Assembly: GCA_017536845.1 (NCBI GenBank)
Contig: JAFWCP010000405.1
Coordinates: 1-15,494 of the forward strand
Source of the DNA: Solobacterium sp.
GTDB taxonomy: Bacteria > Bacillota_I > Bacilli_A > Erysipelotrichales > Erysipelotrichaceae
DNA: 15,494 nt
Direction of reading: 5' to 3'
Shown here in pieces: positions 1 through 6,831 of this stretch. Position 1 is the stretch's first letter. Each line of letters starts with the position of its first letter. The position numbers and the translations under genes are program-made. The notes beneath the pieces were generated by a model. It was given only the letters and a program-made list of their open reading frames with translations. It ran no database searches and had not been told where the DNA came from.

Positions 1-561
1 CATGATCAGACGTTCCAGCGTGCCGATCAGTCTTCCTGCCGTTACCGTTTCAATCAGCATTTTCTTGCTTTGCGGCTGCCGCGGTGCGTAGGGACGTATG
101 ATATGTACAACCAGATCATTAGCCGGCCGGTCGATCAGGATCAGACCGCTGATCCATGTCAGTACGGTTTCAAAAGAAACACCGATGGTGGTGAAAAAGG
201 CCTGGACACAGGGCAGGGGTATGAGGCAATGATCCGTGACGGTCAGAAAATAGGACACAGTAAGAATCACAGCTGCCATAAAGATTTCCCGGAAAAAGAA
301 GCGTCTTCGGGAAGCATCAAAGTTCTTCTTCTGAGGAATCTTTTTATTTCCATACAGCCAGGCTGCATACGCCGCTGTGATCACAGCGGCGCAGCCCAGC
401 ATGGACAGAGAGAAAGCGATGAGCAGAAACGGGATCCACCAGAGAATCATAGAAACCACCGGTCTTAAGATCGGGTGCTCCCGGAGGCGGTTTTTCAGAC
501 CGTAGCAGCGGCCAAGATAGGAGGCCGTCAGCAGAAACAGAAACTGATAATGGAAGGTCAT
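1..561 (-). CDS. Membrane protein coupled to satD (DUF3307-like), C-terminus cut by window edge
   Basis: The reading frame opens at the ATG 561-559 and stays open to base 1, giving 187 residues without a stop, so the gene is partial. Hydrophobic segments lie at about residues 1-16, 36-68, 92-108 and 124-144, separated by basic loops, so it is an integral membrane protein. The last visible residues (AGRLIGTLERLIM) resemble my recollection of the C-terminal part of DUF3307 proteins, which often sit next to satD in Bacillota. The N-terminal Gly-Asp-Phe motif I would expect in DUF3307 is not seen, so this assignment is tentative. The start overlaps the satD stop as ATGA, and a strong Shine-Dalgarno (AAGGAGAT, complement of 565-572) lies inside the satD end. 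The two proteins are therefore probably made together. Function is unknown. Confidence 0.7.
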   Translation of the reverse strand, partial: MTFHYQFLFLLTASYLGRCYGLKNRLREHPILRPVVSMILWWIPFLLIAFSLSMLGCAAVITAAYAAWLYGNKKIPQKKNFDASRRRFFFREIFMAAVILTVSYFLTVTDHCLIPLPCVQAFFTTIGVSFETVLTWISGLILIDRPANDLVVHIIRPYAPRQPQSKKMLIETVTAGRLIGTLERLIM

Positions 562-1199
562 GCTATCTCCTTTCGCAGGGTACTCTGAATCAGATCGTAT
601 GCTTCGACATATGCGGCGCCGTTTGCGTTGTTGAAATCCCGAGAAATGTTGGGCTGCTTTTTGGCCAGCCGTCTGGCGGCATCCTCGCGTCGGTCACGGT
701 AGCGCAGATAGTCCAGAACCACTTTTTTCTGCATGGGTGACCAGCGGTTTTCCATACATTTCATCAGGTTCAGCAGGCAGTTGAGCATGGCTGGATCTTC
801 TTCGCCGCTGATCATGATGTTGGATACGCGGCTTTCGCGGCTTTCTTCACGGGCCTTAAGTTCATCCACGGCTTTGCGGGCGCGATGATAGGCGGGACCG
901 TCAGCCCCAAGAGCCCGGTCGCGGTGGAGACGGGTATCCAGATCCCCAAGCCCGATACCAAAGCGCATCGGCACGTCCCCCATCATCCGTTCAATGGCAT
1001 AGATAATATCCAGCACGTGGCCGCCGCTTTTCAGCAAGCCCTGGAACTCATCGCCAAGGGTGACAAGAAAGCCAGAGGCAATCTCGTCATGATAGTTCAG
1101 ATTGATCTGGTGCATGGCGGTGTTGAAGGTTTCCTGCACCTGCTCGCGGTCAGGAAGTTCACGGGATGAGATGATATCTCCGATAATAGCTATGTACAT
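558..1199 (-). CDS. satD: SatD family protein, cyclase-like N-terminus plus C-terminal HTH-like segment
   Basis: A 213-residue soluble protein whose N-terminus (IIGDIISSREL, then TLGDEFQGLL) and middle (RFGIGLGD, ALGADGPAYHRAR) match the SatD family, known from the sat locus of Streptococcus mutans and without an established biochemical role. By eye, D8 (IIGD) and D50 (LGDE) are 42 residues apart and sit in contexts like the two metal-binding aspartates of class III nucleotide cyclases; R108 would match the transition-state arginine. The substrate lysine and the asparagine of active cyclases are replaced by V46 and Y104, so cyclase activity is doubtful. Residues about 155-200 (MQKKVVLDYLRYRD, then ARRLAKKQPNISRDFNNAN) look like a helix-turn-helix. 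The start is supported by AAGGAGG (complement of 1204-1210) four bases upstream. The stop overlaps the start of the downstream membrane protein. The family call is firm; the fold comparison is inference. Confidence 0.88.
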   Translation of the reverse strand: MYIAIIGDIISSRELPDREQVQETFNTAMHQINLNYHDEIASGFLVTLGDEFQGLLKSGGHVLDIIYAIERMMGDVPMRFGIGLGDLDTRLHRDRALGADGPAYHRARKAVDELKAREESRESRVSNIMISGEEDPAMLNCLLNLMKCMENRWSPMQKKVVLDYLRYRDRREDAARRLAKKQPNISRDFNNANGAAYVEAYDLIQSTLRKEIA

Positions 1200-1211
1200 C
1201 TTGCCTCCTTA

Positions 1212-1256
1212 TATCAGAAACTCGATATGTAATAATTATATATCAGAAATCTGATA
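1212..1256. promoter_or_regulatory. Paired TATCAGA palindromic operator
   Basis: Bases 1241-1256 read tatcagaaatctgata, a perfect 7+2+7 inverted repeat lying exactly between the -35 and -10 of satD. A second copy, tatcagaaactcgata at 1212-1227, matches it at 13 of 16 positions and lies between the -10 and the ribosome site. The two centres are 29 bp apart, nearly three helical turns, so two dimers could bind the same face. A repressor bound here would block the promoter. Which protein binds is unknown; SatD itself has an HTH-like tail. Confidence 0.55.
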
Positions 1257-1262
1257 ATACAA
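1235..1262 (-). promoter_or_regulatory. Promoter of the satD operon
   Basis: Read on the minus strand, a perfect TATAAT -10 (complement of 1235-1240) is preceded by exactly 16 bases and then TTGTAT (complement of 1257-1262, 3 of 6 matches to TTGACA). The 16-base spacer is itself a perfect palindrome (see the operator entry). The predicted start lies about 30 bases upstream of the satD ATG. A weak -35 under a palindrome fits a regulated promoter. Confidence 0.65.
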
Positions 1263-1265
1263 GAA

Positions 1266-1294
1266 GTTTTCGGCTGAAAACCGCAGCCGAAAAC
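1266..1294. repeat. Perfect 11-bp inverted repeat with 7-nt loop
   Basis: Arms GTTTTCGGCTG (1266-1276) and CAGCCGAAAAC (1284-1294) pair perfectly around the loop AAAACCG. Neither strand has a T-run directly after the stem, although the stem ends are A/T-rich. It lies just upstream of the satD -35. It could be a terminator remnant of a lost gene or a binding site; it is not a clear terminator for any gene in the window. Confidence 0.5.
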
Positions 1295-1418
1295 ATCATT
1301 AAGAATTGTCTGATTTGCCTCATGAAAGATGCAATGTCTTTGCACTATAAGAGAATCAGATATCGTAGTTCATTGCGCAGTGCATATGAATGAAGAATTA
1401 ATTGTTTTTTACGCAGGC

Positions 1419-1447
1419 TTGACAAAGAGATATATGATAATTAGTAT
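1419..1447 (+). promoter_or_regulatory. Sigma-A promoter upstream of the large secreted protein
   Basis: A perfect TTGACA (1419-1424) is followed by 17 bases and TAGTAT (1442-1447, 4 of 6 matches to TATAAT) in a very AT-rich context. Transcription would start near 1454 and leave a leader of about 370 nt before the ATG at 1824. No other convincing plus-strand promoter was seen closer to the gene. Confidence 0.5.
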
Positions 1448-1823
1448 TTTTTTATAAAACATCTTGTTCTTTTGGAAGATGCTTTCACACCGGAAATCAT
1501 CTGATACGATCAGGTCTTTGATATGGATTCTGATCTGCAGTGATCCCCCGCTTTCGGACTGCCTGCCGAAGCAGATAGATATCTCTTACAGACAGAATGC
1601 ATGAAACGGTTTTCTCGGCTGTCTGTCCGCCGGAAAATGGATGTGCCGGCAGTCCCTTGAACCTTGGGAATCAGGTGTTGAAGCATGGACAGACGCACCG
1701 GCAGAAATCAATCAGGATCTTTTGACTGAGGTAATTCCGTCAAGAGTCCTATCGTGAGGTATGATGCACTGAAAAAGACAGATGCATTTAGAGCAGTCAA
1801 AAAGTGCTGCAGGAGGAGTGAAA

Positions 1824-4800
1824 ATGAAAAAAGTCTTGTCGTATATGCTTGCATTCTGCATGATATTGGGCCTTATGCCGATCATGGCGCATGCAGAAAG
1901 TGGAAAAAACGCTTATGCCCTGACCCTTCGGGTTGAGAATCCTGAATACGGTTCGGCGGAAGTTTATGTCAATGGTGAACTGAAACTGGAAGGAGCGGCA
2001 GAATCAGAAACGATCATCGTAAATGATGGCGATACCATCAGAGTATCGTTATCATCAAATACGGACAGGAACGGATATGTTGATGTTTTTGAAGTCAACA
2101 ATGAGAATAAGCTCTCTGATCTTGTTGATTATATGTATATCCTTACTGTTTCGGAGGAGACGCGTATCAGTGTCAGCTTTACCGCGCCTGTATACAGCAT
2201 CACGGATGATGGAAGCGCGAGCTTCTTCGGCTATTCCCCTTCCAATCTCCACAAGGGCGATTACATAACGCTTCAGGCATATGCGGAAGGAAGAAGAGTT
2301 GTGCAGGTGATGTATTCCTATCTTGAAAACGGCCGGACAGTCACTGAACATGCTGTTCAGGACGGAGAGTACTGGCAGTTTATCATGCCTGGAGGTGATG
2401 TCGTCTTAAGCGCTGAAACGGCTGATGCGGTCTATGGCCTTACCGCCAGAGTGGCTGACGGGGAAGGAAGCATTGCTGTTTTCGCAGATGGGGAAGAAGT
2501 CCATGAGGCAGGAATGGGTGACATTATTTCCGTGATGGCTGAGGCTGCGGCAGGTTATGCCCTCGGGCGCATCAGCGTCTATACCGGGGATCGTGAAACC
2601 GAATCGACCCGGATTCATCGCTGGATCTACACAGACCAGCGCCAGGATGCCAAAGAGACGTTTGTCATGCCGGAGACTGATGTAACGGTTGAGGCGTTTT
2701 TCACCCTTTATGATTATGCAGTCGCAGTCGACAACCATACCTTTGACAGTTGTTATACAGCTAAGCCGGATGCGTATACCCACCATGCAGGCGACCTTGT
2801 CAGGATGACGATTGAGCCGAAGGAAGAATATCAAGTCTTATCCGTTCATTACAGGTACATGATCGCGGATGAGGTATTCATCAGTCCGGCGGTCTATAAC
2901 AATGAAACCGGCACCTGGGATTTTGTCATGCCGGCGGCCGATGTCACAGTCAGCGGTCAGGTTGATAACATCACCTATCCGGTAGATATAGCTGCATCCG
3001 AAGGCGGTACGGTCACCGCCAGCACGGATGCTGCGGCCATAAACGGTGCCGTGACCCTGACTCCCCACCCGCAGGAAGGGTACGCGCTTTTCGCTCTGAC
3101 TGCCGAAGACGCAGGCGGCAATCCGGTTGAAATCTCCGCTGATGGGGTATTTCTCATGCCGGGCAGCGCCGTAACGGTGCATGCCGATTTCCGGAAGCTC
3201 CATGCTGTCTCTGTTGCGGAGAATGCTTCAGGCACGGTAACAGCCAATGTCTCCAGTGCCGTCAGAGGTGAGACTGTTGCCATCACCATTGCGGATGTTT
3301 CCAGATCCATGACTGTAACCTCCGTGACGGTTGTTTCTGATCAGCAGACGATGGCAGCAGCCCTGGCAAGCGGTCCGACAATCGACTTCTATACACAGAA
3401 TTACGTATGGGTTTATACCTTTGTGATGCCGGATGCAGACGCCGCGGTGACAGTCGATATTGACCAGATGATTTACAGGGCTGAGATCAGCGCAGCAACG
3501 CCTGTTATGCTTAACGGCGACGGCATTTCCGGGTATACCGGGCAGCAAGGCCTGATTTATGAAATTCCGAAAGGCACTCTTGTGACCGCGGAATATCATT
3601 ACAGCAGCAGTTATGTGCCTCAGGATCAGGAAACTGTGGAATGGGTCGTATTCTATACGGATGACACAGGAAATCACAATATTGACATTGCCTGCGCGGA
3701 TGCGGCCCATAAGAGGATCACCTTCACCATGCCTGCGGCAGACATCTATGTCGGTGCTTCCTATGGGTATAAATATTCCGATGAAAACGGGAATATGAAA
3801 GCCTGTCAGGACTATACGCTGCTTTCCGCCATCAGCGACAGGCCGGGCGCAACGCTTGCAAATCAGTGGTATGTGGTGGATCAGGATCTGACGTTTAACT
3901 ACCGCCTTACCATTGTAGAAAACGTCAGTCTTATCCTTTGCGACGGTATTACCCTGACCATGGTGGAGGGCATCCAGCTGAACAATGTCGGGGATAATAC
4001 TCTGACCATCTGGGGACAGAAACAGGGAACCGGTGCCCTGAAGATCAATATGGATAAGGTGCCGAAGAACTGTGCCGGTATCGGCGGCAATGAAGGCACA
4101 TCCGCCGGCACCCTGAACATTCATGGCGGCAAAATCAGCATTACAAACAAAAACAACGGCGGTGCCGGTATCGGCGGCGGCAAAGGCGGCGATGGCGGAA
4201 CAGTCAATATCTATGGCGGTGAAGTGAATTGCTGGCTGGAAAAGAGCATATATGACAGCATTACCGGTGAGGTGAACCATATTGAGGGCGGTCAGATGGG
4301 AGCGGCGATCGGCGGCGGCAATGGCGGCAACGGCGGCACGGTCAATATTTACGGCGGCATAGTCGCAGCCCGCGGCGGCAGCTACGGCGCCGGCATCGGC
4401 GGCTGTCAGGAAGACGATGACGGCAAAGGCCATGGCGGCAATGTGAACATATACGGCGGCGAAGTGAAGGCGATCGGCGGTATGTACTCGGCTGGCATCG
4501 GCGGTGCCAGCTACGGCAACGGCGGCACTGTGACCATCAGCGGCGGTACGGTTACAGCACAGAGCTATAAGGAATTTAAATGCGGTGCAGGCATCGGCGG
4601 CGGCTATTGCGGTCATGGCGGAACCGTGATCATCAGCGGCGGAACGGTGACCGCACTGTCTGTTTACGGAGGTGCTGCCATCGGCAGCGGCAACGGGTAT
4701 AAAGGAAACGCCGGAACCGTCATCATTACAGGCGGTAATGTGACGGCCAAAGGGGGCAGAGATGCGGCAGCGATCGGCGGCGGCGAAGGCAGCGGCGGTG

Positions 4801-6017
4801 CGGATGTCACCATCAGCGGCGGTACCGTAACAGCCTTCAACAATACCAGTTCCTCAGTCGCGCCGGCCGCCTTCGGCAAAGGCAATGATGCTGATGAAAA
4901 TGCTACGGCCGGAACACTGACCCTGTATGATACAGCAACTGTCTTCGCCGGCAGCAAGCAAAGCCAGGCATCCAGAGTATCCTCCGATCAGAGGATCAGC
5001 AGCTGTATGTCATCAATCTATGCCAGTATCAGCGAATGCGGGCACGTGTTTGGCGCCTGGGAAAAAGTCGATGATGAGACCCATGCCAGGAACTGTCAGT
5101 ACTGTCTGGAAAAAGAAGTCCATCTGCATACCTTCGGCGAAGATGACCGCTGCACTGAATGCGGTGCCGAAAAGCCTGTCAGACCGGAGTTCAGCGGATG
5201 TTCACTGGTGCTTTCCGGTCAGATCGGTGTGAATTTCTATATGAAGATTCCGGAAGGACAGCCTCTTAGCCGCATGCGCTTCACCATCGGAAGCCGGCCT
5301 TCACAGGCAGCCGGCACAGCGAAGGATGGACTGTACACATTCACATGTTATGTCAATTCCATTGAGATGGCGGAGCCAATCACTGCCGAGTACTCCTACA
5401 CGGCCGACGGCGAAACAAAGACGCTCATAGAGACCACCAGCGTAAAGGAGTATCTCGAGGTCATCATCAATAATGTAAATCATCTGCAGGAATATGATCG
5501 TGCGACCCCGCTTGCAAAAGCAATTTACAATTACGGCTATTACGCCGGGCCGGCACTTCCGGGCGGCATGAAGCATCCTGCCATGCCGGATGTCTATGCG
5601 GCTGACACAGTTCTTATCACCTCGCTGAGCGGGTATCCGATCTCAGCTTCCCTGGATACAGATGTGATTACGGCTGCCAGCTACTCGCTGAGCCTGGATT
5701 CAGAGACAGCAATCAACTTCTATCTGATGACAGCACAGGATCTGAGCAAGGACGATATCTCAGTCACAGCAGACGGTCAGGCTGCAGAATTCACAATGGA
5801 AAAGGCCGGCTCTGCCTATCGCGTCACGATCGCCGGAATCGCTGCTCATCAGCTGGGAACAGTATATACATTGACGACCGGAAACACTGAAATCTCGGCA
5901 TCGGCAATGTCCTACGTCCAGCAGGCCCTGAGCAGCAGCAATGTCAGACAGGAAACGAAGAATGCTGCCGCGGCTCTGTATGCGTATTATCAGGAGGCTG
6001 TCAGCTATCTAAGATGA
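1824..6017 (+). CDS. Large secreted repeat protein (InlB-type B repeats, Gly-rich beta-helix, Cys/His module, duplicated C-terminal domain)
   Basis: A 1397-residue exported protein. The ATG at 1824 is chosen because AGGAGGAG (1811-1818) lies just upstream and the protein then begins with a classical signal peptide: MKK, a hydrophobic core at residues 4-21 and AHA before a likely cut after A24. An in-frame ATG 14 codons earlier would spoil both. Residues about 30-645 hold beta-rich repeats that each end in a [FL]-x-M-P motif (F186, F280, F367, F443, F533, F634), like divergent InlB B-repeat or bacterial-repeat domains. Residues about 665-745 are a short linker to nine Gly-rich repeats (750-1042). 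A Cys/His module follows (C1072, H1074, C1091, C1094, C1110, C1113). The last 275 residues contain two related domains, around INFY-type motifs near 1133 and 1294. There is no LPXTG, no SLH and no C-terminal membrane anchor. It probably acts outside the cell, perhaps in adhesion or glycan contact; the function is not known. Confidence 0.9.
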   Translation: MKKVLSYMLAFCMILGLMPIMAHAESGKNAYALTLRVENPEYGSAEVYVNGELKLEGAAESETIIVNDGDTIRVSLSSNTDRNGYVDVFEVNNENKLSDLVDYMYILTVSEETRISVSFTAPVYSITDDGSASFFGYSPSNLHKGDYITLQAYAEGRRVVQVMYSYLENGRTVTEHAVQDGEYWQFIMPGGDVVLSAETADAVYGLTARVADGEGSIAVFADGEEVHEAGMGDIISVMAEAAAGYALGRISVYTGDRETESTRIHRWIYTDQRQDAKETFVMPETDVTVEAFFTLYDYAVAVDNHTFDSCYTAKPDAYTHHAGDLVRMTIEPKEEYQVLSVHYRYMIADEVFISPAVYNNETGTWDFVMPAADVTVSGQVDNITYPVDIAASEGGTVTASTDAAAINGAVTLTPHPQEGYALFALTAEDAGGNPVEISADGVFLMPGSAVTVHADFRKLHAVSVAENASGTVTANVSSAVRGETVAITIADVSRSMTVTSVTVVSDQQTMAAALASGPTIDFYTQNYVWVYTFVMPDADAAVTVDIDQMIYRAEISAATPVMLNGDGISGYTGQQGLIYEIPKGTLVTAEYHYSSSYVPQDQETVEWVVFYTDDTGNHNIDIACADAAHKRITFTMPAADIYVGASYGYKYSDENGNMKACQDYTLLSAISDRPGATLANQWYVVDQDLTFNYRLTIVENVSLILCDGITLTMVEGIQLNNVGDNTLTIWGQKQGTGALKINMDKVPKNCAGIGGNEGTSAGTLNIHGGKISITNKNNGGAGIGGGKGGDGGTVNIYGGEVNCWLEKSIYDSITGEVNHIEGGQMGAAIGGGNGGNGGTVNIYGGIVAARGGSYGAGIGGCQEDDDGKGHGGNVNIYGGEVKAIGGMYSAGIGGASYGNGGTVTISGGTVTAQSYKEFKCGAGIGGGYCGHGGTVIISGGTVTALSVYGGAAIGSGNGYKGNAGTVIITGGNVTAKGGRDAAAIGGGEGSGGADVTISGGTVTAFNNTSSSVAPAAFGKGNDADENATAGTLTLYDTATVFAGSKQSQASRVSSDQRISSCMSSIYASISECGHVFGAWEKVDDETHARNCQYCLEKEVHLHTFGEDDRCTECGAEKPVRPEFSGCSLVLSGQIGVNFYMKIPEGQPLSRMRFTIGSRPSQAAGTAKDGLYTFTCYVNSIEMAEPITAEYSYTADGETKTLIETTSVKEYLEVIINNVNHLQEYDRATPLAKAIYNYGYYAGPALPGGMKHPAMPDVYAADTVLITSLSGYPISASLDTDVITAASYSLSLDSETAINFYLMTAQDLSKDDISVTADGQAAEFTMEKAGSAYRVTIAGIAAHQLGTVYTLTTGNTEISASAMSYVQQALSSSNVRQETKNAAAALYAYYQEAVSYLR
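4071..4956 (+). repeat. Nine tandem Gly-rich repeats, probable beta-helix
   Basis: Within the secreted protein, units of the form GAGIGGG-(x)n-GGTVNIYGGxVxA begin at residues 750, 780, 826, 855, 889, 921, 950, 981 and 1013. Most are 29-34 residues long and one is 46. The second half of each unit alternates hydrophobic residues, as in a parallel beta-helix rung, and the IGG turn is nearly invariant. The last unit (APAAFGKGND) is degenerate. The DNA is rich in GGC codons, so GC content is raised here. The units vary enough at DNA level that recent unequal crossing-over is not obvious. Confidence 0.85.
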
Positions 6018-6124
6018 AAACATGCCTGTAGAAGATAAGAAAGCATAAATCAAAGTCATTCGGTTTCACATGACGGATATGATCACATCCGGCTGCGAAT
6101 GATCAAAGGTTAAGACAGACGTCA

Positions 6125-6162
6125 AAGGGGTGGAAACTCTCGTGTTTCCACCCCTTGTTTTC
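6125..6162 (+). terminator. Intrinsic terminator of the secreted protein gene
   Basis: Arms AAGGGGTGGAAAC (6125-6137) and GTTTCCACCCCTT (6144-6156) pair over 13 bp around the loop TCTCGT and are followed by GTTTTC. It lies 108 bases after the stop codon. Bases 6163-6287 hold nothing that I can recognise. Confidence 0.85.
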
Positions 6163-6287
6163 TGACGGAAGAAAGGATAAGAGGATCTTCTGAATTCAGA
6201 AACAGGCGCTTCTTCATGACTTTTGCAGCGTAAGTCAGAAATCTGCTGATGCCACGAGATTGCTGAGAAGTTTGACAGAGAGCGCGG

Positions 6288-6326
6288 GAAACAGAAGAAA
6301 ACGGTGAGGCTGCAAGGCTTCACCGT
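6288..6326 (-). terminator. Intrinsic terminator of ridA
   Basis: On the minus strand a 10-bp stem (ACGGTGA outer arm, one G-U pair, then GC pairs; 6301-6326) is followed by TTTTCTTCTGTTT. It lies about 30 bases past the ridA stop. It is convergent with the terminator at 6125, so the plus and minus units are insulated from each other. Confidence 0.75.
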
Positions 6327-6357
6327 TTGCGGGACTGGAAGTTCCATTTCTGTTTTT

Positions 6358-6729
6358 TCACACGATTTCGGCGATGACTTCAATCTCGCATAAAGCCCCC
6401 GCCGGCAGTGTCTTTACGGCAACACAGCTGCGGGCAGGACGGGAGATGAAGTATTCGGCATAGACCTTGTTGAAAGCCGCAAAGTCATTCATATCCGCAA
6501 GATAGCAGGTTGTCTTGACGACTTTTGAAAAGTCGGTGCCGGCTGCTTTCAGCACTGCTTCCACATTACGGCAGGCCTGATGAGCCTGGGCTTCAATGCC
6601 TTCCGGCATCGGGCTTCCGTCCGGGCAGGCGGGAATCTGGCCGGAAGAAAAGAAGAGGGAACCACTGATATATCCATGGGAATAAGGGCCGATGGCTTTC
6701 GGCGCGTCGTTGGCAATGATCTGTTTCAT
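6358..6729 (-). CDS. ridA: RidA family 2-iminobutanoate/2-iminopropanoate deaminase
   Basis: A 123-residue protein of the usual RidA (YjgF/YER057c/UK114) length. It hydrolyses reactive imine/enamine intermediates, released by PLP enzymes and amine-oxidising enzymes, to 2-keto acids and ammonia; the family forms cytosolic trimers. The residues that bind substrate in E. coli RidA can be matched: Y16 (GPYS), S29 (SSGQIP), N87 (FNKVY), the key R100 (PARSCVAV) and E115 (CEIEVIA). The surface loop before R100 is four residues shorter than in E. coli. AGGAGG lies 8 bases before the ATG. A TATAAT lies just upstream (6750-6755), and the preceding gene has its own terminator, so ridA may be transcribed alone. 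Confidence 0.95.
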   Translation of the reverse strand: MKQIIANDAPKAIGPYSHGYISGSLFFSSGQIPACPDGSPMPEGIEAQAHQACRNVEAVLKAAGTDFSKVVKTTCYLADMNDFAAFNKVYAEYFISRPARSCVAVKTLPAGALCEIEVIAEIV

Positions 6730-6749
6730 TGTAAAATCCTCCTGAAAAC

Positions 6750-6755
6750 ATTATA
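6750..6755 (-). promoter_or_regulatory. Possible -10 box for ridA
   Basis: A perfect TATAAT reads on the minus strand 20 bases upstream of the ridA start. The start point would fall at the ribosome site, leaving almost no leader, and the -35 position falls in the stem of the upstream terminator with no good match. It is a candidate only. Confidence 0.3.
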
Positions 6756-6760
6756 AACGG

Positions 6761-6797
6761 GACAATGAGAAAACGGTACCGCGAAGGCACCGTTTTC
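6761..6797 (-). terminator. Intrinsic terminator of the amine dehydrogenase-like gene
   Basis: On the minus strand GAAAACGGT and ACCGTTTTC (outer 9 bp, then one mismatch, then GG/CC; 6769-6797) form a hairpin followed by the stem-end TTTTC and then TCATTGTC. It lies 35 bases past the upstream stop and before ridA, so read-through into ridA is reduced. The T-run is short. Confidence 0.65.
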
Positions 6798-6831
6798 CCG
6801 GGTTAATACAGTCGTTGGGAAGGAATTGCAG

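Larger units (their letters stand above)
1200..1823. other. Non-coding stretch between satD and the large secreted protein
   Basis: No frame here has a ribosome site and a plausible protein. Bases 1200-1460 are AT-rich and hold the satD promoter, the operator pair, the 11-bp hairpin and the plus-strand promoter at 1419. The hexamer TCTGAT or its complement ATCAGA occurs seven times between 1213 and 1534. A small inverted repeat (CATCTT at 1460-1465 with AAGATG at 1476-1481) lies near the predicted transcript start. Bases 1540-1780 have a composition closer to coding DNA but no sustained frame; they may be a decayed gene or simply leader. No riboswitch class was recognised. Confidence 0.6.

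Noticed and set aside
70..468. A plus-strand frame of 132 codons at the left end
   Set aside because: The minus strand here carries a coupled membrane protein with hydrophobic segments; the plus frame is low in hydrophobic structure and lacks a ribosome site.
1782..1823. An earlier in-frame ATG for the secreted protein
   Set aside because: It would add 14 charged residues before the signal peptide and has no ribosome site; the ATG at 1824 follows AGGAGGAG.
3228..4616. A long open frame on the minus strand opposite the secreted protein gene (about 460 residues)
   Set aside because: It mirrors the GGC/GCC-rich repeats of the real gene, is Ala- and Val-rich without a domain, and has no ribosome site. 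The plus-strand protein has a signal peptide and clear repeats.
4071..4956. Regular GGC-rich repeats that might suggest a CRISPR or other DNA repeat array
   Set aside because: They are in-frame protein repeats, unequal in length and divergent at DNA level, with no constant direct repeat or spacers.
6066..6383. A minus-strand frame of about 105 codons between the secreted protein gene and ridA
   Set aside because: It runs through both terminators and into the end of ridA, and its protein shows no family features.
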